DNA of 64,000 nucleotides from Synergistaceae bacterium (GCA_031289775.1 JAITOY010000047.1:1-64000); one strand, 5' to 3'; positions 1 through 7,689 are shown, counted from the stretch's first letter. The notes: generated by a model from the letters alone, not told the origin. Numbers and translations: made by a program.

Positions 1-99
1 TTTTTCCGACATGAGGAGAATTCGTGACGCTTCCTTTTCATGTGGCCAGCGCTTCAATAGATAATCGAGAATCACGTTTGTGTCAATCAGCACGTTCAT
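1..99 (-). CDS. PIN-domain toxin (VapC-like), cut by the window edge
   Basis: The first 33 residues of a protein that runs off the left edge are visible. They begin MNVLIDTNVILDYLL, the typical start of a PIN-domain ribonuclease: a hydrophobic beta strand followed by the first metal-binding Asp in DTN. The ATG at 97-99 lies inside the end of the antitoxin gene upstream, giving a 17-nt overlap that implies coupled translation. VapC-type PIN toxins cleave RNA when freed from their antitoxin. The catalytic C-terminal acids lie outside the window, so integrity cannot be judged. Confidence 0.75.
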   Translation of the reverse strand, partial: MNVLIDTNVILDYLLKRWPHEKEASRILLMSEK

Positions 100-349
100 A
101 TTTCGAAAGCCTCTCCGTACGAATTTCGTCAAGAGTGATATCTTTATCAGTGTTTTCCAGTATCCCACACAAAGCTTGCGCGGCGGAACCTTCCATCATC
201 GTGTCGAGTTCTCGCAAATTGATTTTGGGCAACGGTTCTTTTTCTTCGATTATACGAATTACGACTTCGACTTTTTTACTTTTAAAATTGGGCGGCACAG
301 AAATGACGCTTTCCAAAGCGTCCGCGTTGATGATCTGTCTGTAGAGCAT
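83..349 (-). CDS. Antitoxin of a PIN-toxin pair
   Basis: This 88-residue protein has a strong ribosome binding site (AGGAGG about 7 nt before the ATG) and overlaps the PIN toxin that follows. Its N-terminal half (residues 1-35) is predicted beta-rich; its C-terminal half is charged and probably wraps the toxin. Short genes placed directly upstream of, and overlapping, a PIN gene are normally antitoxins that bind both the toxin and their own promoter. The family cannot be named with certainty: it lacks a clear AbrB signature, unlike the second pair near 7 kb. The antitoxin role is inferred mainly from position. Confidence 0.65.
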   Translation of the reverse strand: MLYRQIINADALESVISVPPNFKSKKVEVVIRIIEEKEPLPKINLRELDTMMEGSAAQALCGILENTDKDITLDEIRTERLSKYERAD

Positions 350-535
350 ACCGGTCGCCTCCTTCCAACATGTTGAATTTAGATTCCTGGCGCTTTAAAA
401 AGTTCCCGCAGCATGGCCCCTGTGTCCCATGATAATTGCAACCGGCTTCACATTCATCCTACACATTATACCCCACAGGCGCATAGCTGCGGGAGCGAGT
501 CAAAACCATTCCCATACTGACCGGTGGCCAACGCA

Positions 536-563
536 TAAAATTAGAGGGGGCTTTTCAGCCCCC
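536..563 (-). terminator. Intrinsic terminator after the sigma-factor cassette
   Basis: Read on the minus strand, a GGGGGC stem, a 6-nt loop and a GCCCCC stem are followed by TCTAATTTTA. It lies 16 nt past the stop of the sigma-like gene and probably ends the DUF1659-to-sigma transcript. The T tail is imperfect. The rest of the 350-578 interval shows no gene. Confidence 0.55.
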
Positions 564-578
564 CCCCTGTTCATACGT

Positions 579-1139
579 CTACGCGCCTTTCATCAACGTC
601 TCCCTTATCTTCTTCAGTTTTTTCGACACCGCCTGTTGGGTCAGCCCCAATGCCGCCGCTATCTCCATCTGCGTCATGCCGTCCATGGCGGCTTTTGCCA
701 CGGCGCGATCCGCCTCGTCAAGCAGGCGTTCGAGCAGGTCGGCTATCTCGATCTCCTCGAAGTCGCGCGCGGCCCGTCTGTCCGGGATGGGAATGCCGCC
801 TGGCGCGGACTCGTCTTTCGCGTCGATGGACCTCGAGCCCTTCGGACGTCTCATCCTGTTGGCCGCGGCCCGCACAACGCCGGGCAAGCGGCGGGATAAC
901 ACGCTCGCCATCTGTTTTCGCGTGCACCTTCTCGCTATGGCAATCAGCTCCAGACTGCCTTCCTGCACCAGGTCCTCGCGCTCCGCTCCGCGACCCTCGT
1001 ACTTCCTCGCCACCCTGTGCACGAGAGGGGCAAACTCCCTCAACAGCGCGCGCAGACTGTTATTGCCCCGGACGTTTCGCAGCTGCCCCGGCTCGTTTTG
1101 CGCCTCCGATGCCCTCTGTGTATCGTTAAACTTTTCCAT
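579..1139 (-). CDS. Sigma-70-like factor (RNA polymerase sigma, regions 2 and 4)
   Basis: A 186-residue protein from the ATG at 1137-1139, chosen because GGGGAG lies 6 nt upstream; an open frame continues upstream to a TTG at 1202. Residues about 28-72 resemble sigma region 2 (EDLVQEGSLELIAIARR). The C-terminus carries a region-4 helix-turn-helix (MTQMEIAAALGLTQQAVSKKL). The middle is basic and weakly conserved, and the extra domains of a housekeeping sigma are missing. It is the last gene of a tight minus-strand cluster with DUF1659, DUF2922, YvrJ and an M15 peptidase. In Bacillus subtilis YvrJ sits beside the two-part sigma SigO/RsoA, so this factor may control its own cluster. That role is inferred. 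Confidence 0.7.
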   Translation of the reverse strand: MEKFNDTQRASEAQNEPGQLRNVRGNNSLRALLREFAPLVHRVARKYEGRGAEREDLVQEGSLELIAIARRCTRKQMASVLSRRLPGVVRAAANRMRRPKGSRSIDAKDESAPGGIPIPDRRAARDFEEIEIADLLERLLDEADRAVAKAAMDGMTQMEIAAALGLTQQAVSKKLKKIRETLMKGA

Positions 1140-1229
1140 TGCTTGCTCCCCTTTCTGCTTGTAGTTTAAAGAAAAATCCATTATCTTCAAATGCCCCTCC
1201 AATAATGCATAATTATTATTCTTTTTCCC

Positions 1230-1574
1230 TCATTTACAAGCCAAATGTATGTAATTTTTGACATTTCCCAGCAATATTCCGTAAAAACCGATACCGAGAG
1301 CCAGCTCCCTTATCTCCGCCTGCTCGGCCGGGGTCGCGTGTACGTCGACGGCGCGGCCGAGGCGGTGGAGGCTGCGCATGGCGCCGCCGACGGCTATGTT
1401 GCGGCGCTCGCACCTGTACCCGCTGTTTATCGTGATCGGCCTGCCCCAGAGAGCGCGAAGCTCCTCCAGCATGTGCGGCAGCTCGCTCGCGACCAGGGCG
1501 AGACGGCAGCAGCGGCACTCGAACTCGCGGAGGCGGAAGTGCGGCGTCAGGGCGAAGTCGTTAAACGGTCTCAT
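1230..1574 (-). CDS. M15-family peptidase (Peptidase_M15_3, endolysin-like)
   Basis: This 114-residue protein matches the small M15 group of D,D-carboxypeptidase-like or phage endolysin-like enzymes. The zinc site is recognisable: SGYRC followed by SLHRLGRAVDV (the SxHxxGxAxD pattern supplying His and Asp), and a late IHLACK supplying the second His. It starts 14 nt inside the end of the YvrJ gene, so the two are co-translated. It has no signal peptide. Crossing the membrane would therefore need a holin-like partner, and the tiny membrane protein YvrJ immediately upstream is a candidate. Cell-wall peptide cleavage is a family inference. Confidence 0.75.
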   Translation of the reverse strand: MRPFNDFALTPHFRLREFECRCCRLALVASELPHMLEELRALWGRPITINSGYRCERRNIAVGGAMRSLHRLGRAVDVHATPAEQAEIRELALGIGFYGILLGNVKNYIHLACK

Positions 1575-1752
1575 TGCCGCGCCTCGCTCCGTCCGCCCCG
1601 CCGGCGTTTCGCGTCAAAAGCTCGATCGCCGCGTTTAGGCGAACTATGGCGTTCGTAAGCCCGTCAAGCCGCGACTCCATCCTGACAAGCAGATAAGCGG
1701 CCACAGCTACGGAAAATGCCCCCTGGACAGCGTCCGAGGAAAAATGCTCCAT
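1561..1752 (-). CDS. YvrJ-family small membrane protein (holin-like)
   Basis: A 63-residue protein whose N-terminus (GAFSVAVAAYLLVRMESRLD) is one hydrophobic helix ending in the MESRLDGL pattern typical of the YvrJ family, followed by a short amphipathic tail. A strong AGGAGGGG site precedes the ATG. Size and topology resemble the small BhlA/UviB-type holins, but no function is proven for YvrJ. Overlap with the M15 peptidase gene, and neighbouring DUF2922 and DUF1659 genes, are typical company for this family in Firmicutes. Confidence 0.75.
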   Translation of the reverse strand: MEHFSSDAVQGAFSVAVAAYLLVRMESRLDGLTNAIVRLNAAIELLTRNAGGADGARRGNETV

Positions 1753-1849
1753 GAAAATCCCCTCCTGATTTCATCAATTTTATGCCGCGATTATCAAGCC
1801 GATTCGCGGAGCGGGGCGGCATCGCAGCCGCCCCGCCGTCCCTCCGGCT

Positions 1850-2062
1850 CTAAAAGAGCACGGTCGTCTTCTGCTCCACGATCTTTGCGCCGTCTTTTGC
1901 GGCGAGAGATATGCTGAACACCGGCCTCGCGATCATGGCGTCCATCGTCTCCCCCACCTCCTGAGCGGTCACGTCCTCCCTGCAGCCGGGCAGGGATATG
2001 AGCTTCGCCTTGCCCTCGTCGGTCTCGAACGTCATGCTGAGCTTTCTTGTGGTCGTACTCAT
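1850..2062 (-). CDS. DUF2922 family protein
   Basis: A 70-residue protein starting MSTTTRKLSMTFETDEGK, with the DUF2922 layout: a beta strand ending in F-T-D-E-G-K, a middle VTAQEVGETMDAMI helix and a terminal strand. It is preceded by AGGAGGAG and lies 88 nt after the DUF1659 gene. The function is unknown. The family is usually found beside DUF1659 and YvrJ, as here. It has no signal peptide or membrane segment, so it is probably cytoplasmic. Confidence 0.75.
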   Translation of the reverse strand: MSTTTRKLSMTFETDEGKAKLISLPGCREDVTAQEVGETMDAMIARPVFSISLAAKDGAKIVEQKTTVLF

Positions 2063-2150
2063 ATTTCACTCCTCCTATCTGTTTTTATTGCGTTTTTATT
2101 TCGTCTTTATTTCGTCTTTACAGCGCCCTCGAACCGGCGCCACTCGTTCG

Positions 2151-2369
2151 CTACAGCTCGAGCTGGTCTTTGCGGGTCAGAGTGATGGTCTCGGTCTGGA
2201 ACTCCAGAAGGTTCTCCAGACGCCCCGCGACGTCACCGAGGTCGTCAGCGGAGACGCTCCCTTTTATGTTCCCGATAGAGATGCTGCGATACACCGGTTT
2301 GTCGTTTTTAATCTCGCCAGTGTCCACCTTGAACGCCACCCTCGCCGATATCTCCGAAAAATTCGCCAT
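2151..2369 (-). CDS. DUF1659 family protein
   Basis: A 72-residue protein, first gene of the cassette, with AGGAGG before its ATG. It matches the DUF1659 pattern: a strand (ARVAFKVDTGE), a strand reading VYRSISIGNIK, a helix, and a closing strand ending in the polar DQLEL tail. The function is unknown. It is of similar size and layout to the DUF2922 protein downstream, and both may share one small alpha/beta fold, perhaps as partners. That relationship is inferred. Confidence 0.75.
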   Translation of the reverse strand: MANFSEISARVAFKVDTGEIKNDKPVYRSISIGNIKGSVSADDLGDVAGRLENLLEFQTETITLTRKDQLEL

Positions 2370-2767
2370 CGCAATTCCTCCTATTAGTGTTGGATTTTTT
2401 GAAACGGCTGGTTTATGTTCGCCAGCCTCCCCTGTGTCGCTTCGAGCGCGAGGCCTCGCCCTCTATATATAAAGGGCGCCGAAAAAGGCCAAAATACAAC
2501 CGGACCCAAAAAAATACCGATATTTTTGGGCTTCGCGGGAAGTTATTTTAAAAACGCTCACGAAAGCCGCGACAAAAAACGCTCTAAGCGCGTCATTTAA
2601 ATGGAAAAATGAAGGCCTTCGCGCGCGGGCGGAAAAATTTGAAGGCAGGGCGCCGCGCTGAGAGTCCCAGTGTGAAGTCAAAGGCCTCGGGGGCGGCATT
2701 GGCGGGCGTTTTAAAACGCCCGCCAATGCGTTAAAATAGCTCGCGTATACGAGAGGAGGAATGCCGC
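2370..2767. other. Divergent intergenic region upstream of the DUF1659 cassette
   Basis: About 400 bp separate the divergent DUF1659 gene and the unknown gene at 2768. It holds an A/T-rich stretch reading CTATATATAAAG (around 2462-2473) flanked by GC arms, a short dyad AAAAATACCGATATTTTT near 2510-2527, and a perfect 34-bp palindrome at 2696-2729. I see no convincing -35/-10 pair of the housekeeping type facing the cassette, which would fit use of an alternative sigma factor. An 87-codon open frame at 2463-2726 is probably chance. Confidence 0.5.
2696..2729. repeat. Perfect 34-bp palindrome
   Basis: The sequence GCATTGGCGGGCGTTTT is followed directly by its exact reverse complement, with no spacer (centre 2712/2713). 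It lies 38 nt upstream of the gene at 2768. There is no T-run on either side, so it is not a standard terminator. It could be an operator, a cruciform or a recombination site. Confidence 0.8.
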
Positions 2768-3187
2768 ATGATGGCTCTTAAAAAAATACTAGAGTGGAGA
2801 ACGCCCGGCGGGACAAATATGTGGGGGGAGCTGTACTACGAAGCGATATTCGACTCCCACAGGGAGCTGGCGGACGAGTCGACGCCCGATTTTATCGAGT
2901 TCCTGCGCCTCGAGATATACGCGAACGGCGAGCGTCTCGGCGTGATCGAAAACGAAGGGCTGAACGGCGCGGCCGTGATATCCGTCTTCGACGTCGGCGG
3001 CCTGACGCACTGTCTCCTCGAGGACAAGGGCAAGCTCAAACTCGTCGCGTTCGACGGCCTGACGTGGGACGACCTCGAAGCGGCGTGGGACGTTTTGTCG
3101 AAGGCCTTCAACGGCGATATATGGGCTTTGCGGCGCGAGCGGAAGGCCGAAAAAAACGCGAGGAGGCCTGTATACGTCAAGTACTGA
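2768..3187 (+). CDS. Hypothetical protein, 139 residues
   Basis: I do not recognise this protein. It is soluble, acidic in the first two thirds and basic at the end (ALRRERKAEKNARRP). GAGGAGGA at 2752-2759 supports the ATG at 2768 or the adjacent ATG at 2771. There is no signal peptide, membrane segment or known motif. It lies 40 nt before the ABC exporter genes on the same strand and may be co-transcribed with them. It could be an accessory or regulatory factor for the exporter, but nothing in the sequence shows this. Confidence 0.6.
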   Translation: MMALKKILEWRTPGGTNMWGELYYEAIFDSHRELADESTPDFIEFLRLEIYANGERLGVIENEGLNGAAVISVFDVGGLTHCLLEDKGKLKLVAFDGLTWDDLEAAWDVLSKAFNGDIWALRRERKAEKNARRPVYVKY

Positions 3188-3227
3188 CGCGCTACGCCCT
3201 AAAAATCCATTTGCCCTCCTGTGGGCT

Positions 3228-5030
3228 ATGTCCAGGGGCTGGAGGGCGCTTTACCTCGCCGCGTTTTTGTTTATGCTGCTCTCACTGTTTTGCGGGTTCC
3301 TGCTGCCTCAGACGATACGTTTTGTCGTGGACAGCGTCATCGGCGGGAGGGCGCCCGAGGGCGTGCCAGTGATCTCATGGCTTGTGTCGGCCCTCGGGGC
3401 GTCCGGCCCGTCGCGGATGCGAGAGAACCTCATGCTCGCCGGCGCGCTTGTCGTGCTTGTGGCGGCGCTCGGCGGCGTCTGCGGCTTCGCGCACCACAGG
3501 ATCCTCTCAAAAAGCGCGGAGGGTGTGACGAGGCGGCTGCGCGAGCGCCTTTACTCTCACATCCAACGCCTTCCCTACGAGTGGCACGTCGGGGTGCAGA
3601 CAGGCGACATCGTCCAGAGATGCACGTCGGACGTCGAGGTCGTGCGCGGTTTTGTGGCCTCGCAGCTGACGGAGATCGTTCGCGTCGTCGCCCTTGTCGT
3701 CTTCGCGTACTCCATACTGTTCCCCATGAACTTTACGATGGCGCTCGCCTCCTTTCTCTTCCTTCCCGTGATTCTCTCGTTTTCGCTCGTATTTTTGAAA
3801 AGCGCGGCGGCGCGTTTTCTGGCGGCCGACGAGGCCGAGGGGCAGCTTCTGGCCATCGCGCAGGAGAACTTCACAGGCGTGAGGGTCGTGCGAGCGTTCG
3901 GGCGCGAGCGCTTCGAGGCGGATCGCTTCGACAGGCAGAACAGGCTGTACTCCGACCTCTGGATGAGGCTGGGCGAGCTGTTGAGCACATATTGGGGCGC
4001 CGGCGACATGTTCACAGGGCTCCAGATGATAGCGCTCTGCCTCGTCGGTGTTTTGCAGGCATCAGCGGGGTCTCTCACGGTTGGCGAGTTCATTGTGTTT
4101 CTCACGTATAACTCCATGATAATATGGCCTGTGCGCGGGCTTGGGCGCGTATTGTCCGAGGCGAGCAAGGCGAGCGTGTCGCTCGGCCGAATCGGAGAGA
4201 TTTTTGACGTTTTGGTCGAGTCGGCCGACTCGACCGAGCCTGTCGAGCTTCCTTTGCGCGGGGATATCGAGTTTGACCATGTATCGTTCTCCTATGGCGG
4301 CGCTCCTGTGCTGCGCGACATCTCGTTCACTGTGAAGGAGGGGACGACGCTCGGGATACTCGGGTCGACCGGCTCTGGCAAAACCACCGTAGCTCACCTG
4401 CTTTGCAGGTTATATGAGCTCCGGCCCGGCGAGGGCGGGATACGGATCGGCGGCGTCGACATAAGGCGCTTCAATCGCGAGCGTCTGCGGAGGAACATCG
4501 GCATCGTGCTTCAGGAGCCGTTTTTGTACTCGCGCACAATCCGCGAAAACGTCGCGTCGCTCTCCGCGCGCTACTCGCTTTCGAGGATAAAGGAGGCCGC
4601 GTCCATCTCGCAGGTCGACACGGCTATAGAGGCGTTCGCTCAGGGCTACGACACGATAGTGGGAGAGCGTGGCGTCACGCTCTCCGGCGGGCAAAAACAG
4701 CGCGTCGCGATAGCGCGCGTCATTTTGCGCGAGCCGCCCATCATGATATTCGACGACTCGCTCTCCGCCGTAGACACGGAGACGGACGCGCGGATCAGGG
4801 CGGCCCTCGCCCTGCGGCGCGAGACGGCGCGAGGCGTCACGACCATCATAATAGCCCACAGGATAACGTCGCTGTCCGGCGCGGACAGGATAATCGTCAT
4901 GGACGACGGACGCCTCGTGGAGATGGGGACTCCCGCGGAACTGCTGGCGTCAGGGGGAGTGTACCGGCGGATAAACGACATGCAGCGCGGCCTCGTGGCG
5001 GATGAGGAGGATTTCGATGTCCTACGATGA
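3228..5030 (+). CDS. ABC exporter half-transporter, subunit with non-canonical Walker B
   Basis: A 600-residue fused membrane-ATPase protein: six membrane helices in residues 1-310, then an ATPase domain with Walker A GSTGSGKTT (about residue 383), signature LSGGQKQ and Walker B IMIFDD. The catalytic Glu after Walker B is replaced by Asp, the mark of the degenerate subunit in heterodimeric exporters such as TM287/288. It is paired with the next gene, which overlaps its end. No ribosome binding site is visible before the ATG at 3228, and the frame stays open upstream with transporter-like residues (KNPFALLWAM), so the true start may be a rare codon further upstream. The substrate is unknown; drug or lipid export is typical. 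Confidence 0.9.
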   Translation: MSRGWRALYLAAFLFMLLSLFCGFLLPQTIRFVVDSVIGGRAPEGVPVISWLVSALGASGPSRMRENLMLAGALVVLVAALGGVCGFAHHRILSKSAEGVTRRLRERLYSHIQRLPYEWHVGVQTGDIVQRCTSDVEVVRGFVASQLTEIVRVVALVVFAYSILFPMNFTMALASFLFLPVILSFSLVFLKSAAARFLAADEAEGQLLAIAQENFTGVRVVRAFGRERFEADRFDRQNRLYSDLWMRLGELLSTYWGAGDMFTGLQMIALCLVGVLQASAGSLTVGEFIVFLTYNSMIIWPVRGLGRVLSEASKASVSLGRIGEIFDVLVESADSTEPVELPLRGDIEFDHVSFSYGGAPVLRDISFTVKEGTTLGILGSTGSGKTTVAHLLCRLYELRPGEGGIRIGGVDIRRFNRERLRRNIGIVLQEPFLYSRTIRENVASLSARYSLSRIKEAASISQVDTAIEAFAQGYDTIVGERGVTLSGGQKQRVAIARVILREPPIMIFDDSLSAVDTETDARIRAALALRRETARGVTTIIIAHRITSLSGADRIIVMDDGRLVEMGTPAELLASGGVYRRINDMQRGLVADEEDFDVLR

Positions 5031-6834
5031 GGAGTTTTACGGCAAGCAGCCGGGCTTGAAAGTTTGGGCGGGGATGCTGCCATTTTTCCTGCCGTTTCGG
5101 GGGCAGTTGGCGATAATTTGCGCTTTCATGCTCCTGTGCTCCGGCGTAGACGCGCTGATACCGATCTTCCAGAAGTACGTGATAGACTCGTTTATCGTGC
5201 CGGGGCGCACGGAGGGGCTTTTGTCCGTGGCTGTGGCCGGCGCGCTTCTCATGGGCGCGAGAATGGCCGGGGCGATCTGCTTCACGCGTTTTGCGATAAG
5301 GGTGGAGATGGGCTTCGCGCGGGATCTGAAAAAGGCTTGTTTCGACCACCTCCAGACGCTGTCGCTGTCGTACTACAACACAACGCCTGTCGGGTACATA
5401 ATCTCCCGCGTCATGTCCGACACGGACAGAATAGGCGTCATGCTCGCGTGGGGCCTCGTCGACATACTCTGGGGGGCCTCGTATATAGTTTTCTCGATCT
5501 TCTCCATGCTCGCGCTCGACTTCAGGCTGGGGCTTTGGCTCGTCGTCATGATCCCGCCGATGGCGCTCGTCACCATGTGGTTTCAAAAACGCATACTCCG
5601 CCACAATCGTCTCGTGCGCAGGACGAACTCGCGCATAACCGGCGCGTTCAACGAGGGGATACTTGGGGCGCGCACGTCAAAGACCCTCGTCATAGAGGAC
5701 ATAAACATAAAGGAGTTCAGCTCGCTCGCGGGCGAGATGTACGGCGGCGCGGTCAAGGCGGCGTTCTGGGGGGCCGCCTACACGCCGGTCATGCTTTTGT
5801 TCGGCGCGCTCGCCGTCGCGATAATACTCGTCCGGGGAAGCGCGTCCGTCATGGGCGGGCTCATGGCCTTCGGGACACTGTCGGCGATGGTCTCCTACGC
5901 GATCAGTATTTTCGAGCCCATCCAGCAGATGGCGCTCATTTTCGGCGAGATCACGGCGACGCAGGCGAACATAGAACGCGTGCTGGCCCTGCTCGCCAGG
6001 GCGCCGGAGATCGTCGACGAGCCGGAAGTGGAGGAGCGCTACGGCGACAGCTTCAGCCCGAAGCGTGAGAACTGGGAGCCGATAAAGGGCGATATCCGCT
6101 TCGACGACGTGTCATTCCGCTACCCGGACGGCGACGAGTTCGTGCTGGAGCACTTCAACCTCGACATACCGGCCGGGTCGTGCGTCGCGATCGTCGGCGA
6201 GACTGGGGCCGGCAAGTCCACGCTCGTCAACCTCGTCTGCCGCTTCTACGAGCCGACGTCCGGGCGCGTCCTGATCGACGGGAGGGACTACAGGGAGCGC
6301 TCGCAGCTCTGGCTGCACTCGAACATCGGCTACGTCCTGCAGAGCCCTCACCTGTTCTCGGGCAGCGTGCGCGAGAACATCCGCTATGGGCGGCTCGACG
6401 CGTCGGACGAGGAGATAATGGAGGCCGCGCGCCTCGTCTCGGCCGACTCCGTCATTGCGCATCTGCCGGACGGGGCGGAGAGCGACGTCGGCGAGGGCGG
6501 AGACAGGCTCTCGACAGGCGAGAAGCAGCTCATTTCCTTCGCGCGGGCGATATTGGCGAACCCGGCGATATTTGTCTTCGACGAGGCAACCTCGTCCATA
6601 GACACGGAGACGGAGCGCCGCATACAGCACGCGATAACGAAGGCGCTGAAAGGCCGGACGTCGTTTTTGATAGCCCACAGGCTGTCGACGATCACCATGG
6701 CCGACGTGATATTGGTCGTCAGGGACGGGAAGATCGTCGAGCGAGGGGGGCACCGCGAGCTGCTGAAAAAGAAAGGCTACTACACTCAGCTTTACGCGAT
6801 GCAGTACGAGCAGGATCTGATTCGAGGGAATTAA
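5017..6834 (+). CDS. ABC exporter half-transporter, catalytic subunit
   Basis: The second half-transporter, 605 residues from the ATG at 5017. That start is chosen over 5002 because GAGGAGG lies 6 nt before it. The membrane domain covers about residues 1-330. The ATPase domain has Walker A GETGAGKST, an altered signature LSTGEKQ in place of LSGGQ, Walker B FVFDEATSSID with the catalytic Glu, and the switch His in LIAHR. Its defects complement those of the upstream subunit: together they form one intact and one degenerate ATP site, as in BmrC/BmrD-type heterodimers. The 14-nt overlap with the upstream gene implies coupled synthesis. Confidence 0.92.
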   Translation: MSYDEEFYGKQPGLKVWAGMLPFFLPFRGQLAIICAFMLLCSGVDALIPIFQKYVIDSFIVPGRTEGLLSVAVAGALLMGARMAGAICFTRFAIRVEMGFARDLKKACFDHLQTLSLSYYNTTPVGYIISRVMSDTDRIGVMLAWGLVDILWGASYIVFSIFSMLALDFRLGLWLVVMIPPMALVTMWFQKRILRHNRLVRRTNSRITGAFNEGILGARTSKTLVIEDINIKEFSSLAGEMYGGAVKAAFWGAAYTPVMLLFGALAVAIILVRGSASVMGGLMAFGTLSAMVSYAISIFEPIQQMALIFGEITATQANIERVLALLARAPEIVDEPEVEERYGDSFSPKRENWEPIKGDIRFDDVSFRYPDGDEFVLEHFNLDIPAGSCVAIVGETGAGKSTLVNLVCRFYEPTSGRVLIDGRDYRERSQLWLHSNIGYVLQSPHLFSGSVRENIRYGRLDASDEEIMEAARLVSADSVIAHLPDGAESDVGEGGDRLSTGEKQLISFARAILANPAIFVFDEATSSIDTETERRIQHAITKALKGRTSFLIAHRLSTITMADVILVVRDGKIVERGGHRELLKKKGYYTQLYAMQYEQDLIRGN

Positions 6835-6847
6835 CGAGGGCGCCTAT

Positions 6848-6933
6848 GCACATTCCAATTTTGAGTCAAATATAAAGTATCTTTGAGACTCAAAATTGGA
6901 ATTAGACGTCTATAGTATGTTTTCGCGGCGTTT
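6848..6933. repeat. 86-bp direct repeat, copy 1 (left of toxin-antitoxin unit)
   Basis: Identical over 86 bp to 7690-7775. It contains a 16-bp inverted repeat (6852-6867 and 6887-6902, arms ATTCCAATTTTGAGTC and complement) with a 19-nt loop, then a tail ATTAGACGTCTATAGTATG that runs into TTTTCGCGGCGTTT. It starts 13 nt after the ABC exporter stop. Related hairpins occur at 57038-57085 and, as fragments, near 46391 and 49535. Confidence 0.9.
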
Positions 6934-6987
6934 TTTGATATACTGGCGTTGGTAAGGAATACAATGACATCAGGGAGGCGCGCCGGA

Positions 6988-7269
6988 ATGAGCATGGAAC
7001 TCGCTAAAATAACGTCAAAGGGGCAGATAACCCTGCCGATAGAGATTCGCAGAAGGCTGCGCCTGAAAGATGGCGATAAGGTCGCGTTTATTGAAATGGG
7101 CAGCCAGATTGTGGTTGCCAATCCTATCGCCATAGCGATAAAAGACGTGCAGGAAGCGTTTGCCGGGGAAGCTGAACGTCTGGAGTTAAAAGATGAGGAG
7201 GATGTCGTGTCTCTCGTAAAAGAAGTCAGAAGAAACCGGAAGGCTAAACAACGTGCGGATCGCGCTTGA
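6988..7269 (+). CDS. AbrB/SpoVT-type antitoxin
   Basis: A 93-residue protein from the ATG at 6988, chosen because AGGGAGG lies about 9 nt upstream; an earlier in-frame start at 6949 has no such site. Residues about 5-45 form a swapped-hairpin DNA-binding domain of the MazE/AbrB kind (AKITSKGQITLPIEIRRRL). The charged C-terminal helix is the likely toxin-binding part. The toxin gene overlaps its end by 17 nt. Such proteins neutralise the toxin and repress their own promoter. The left 86-bp repeat lies upstream and could contain the operator. Confidence 0.85.
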   Translation: MSMELAKITSKGQITLPIEIRRRLRLKDGDKVAFIEMGSQIVVANPIAIAIKDVQEAFAGEAERLELKDEEDVVSLVKEVRRNRKAKQRADRA

Positions 7270-7669
7270 CACAAATGTCTACGTTTCCGTTTTTGTGTTT
7301 CAAAGCAAGCGGCTTGGGCAAATGCTGAATTTCATTGGGCTGAACCATCAGATAGTCATGTGTTCTTATGTGCTGGACGAATTGAAGGAAGTCATTAAGG
7401 AAAAATTTTCGGCGAAGCTGGCGGCGCTCGATATTTTTCTTACGTCAATTCCTTTTGAGTATTTCTATTCACCGCCAATATTGCCGGATCCTTTGGATTT
7501 TGAAATACGTGACAGAGACGACGCAAGCGTTTTATACTCCGCCATCCTCAGCGGGGCCGATATATTGATTACAGGGGACAAGGATTTTTCCGACATTGCC
7601 GCTGATAGGCTGGAAAGGCCGGAGATAATGACGCCAGCTCAATTTATGAAACTATATATGATGGAATGA
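7253..7669 (+). CDS. PIN-domain toxin (VapC-like)
   Basis: A 138-residue protein starting at a GTG (GTGCGGATC) inside the antitoxin gene. The metal-binding acids of the PIN ribonuclease fold are present: Asp in LDTNVY near residue 6, Glu in LDELKEV near residue 44, and RDRDDASVLYSA plus ITGDKDF in the C-terminal half. This matches the DUF132/PIN_3-type toxins that cleave RNA. The 17-nt overlap with the antitoxin equals that of the other PIN pair at the window's left edge. The unit is bracketed by identical 86-bp repeats, suggesting it moved or was acquired as a cassette. Confidence 0.85.
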   Translation: MRIALDTNVYVSVFVFQSKRLGQMLNFIGLNHQIVMCSYVLDELKEVIKEKFSAKLAALDIFLTSIPFEYFYSPPILPDPLDFEIRDRDDASVLYSAILSGADILITGDKDFSDIAADRLERPEIMTPAQFMKLYMME

Positions 7670-7689
7670 GCGCCGTAAAAAACGGCATC

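Noticed and set aside
2463-2726. An 87-codon minus-strand frame upstream of DUF1659
   Set aside because: It crosses the 34-bp palindrome, has proline/arginine-rich composition and no ribosome binding site.
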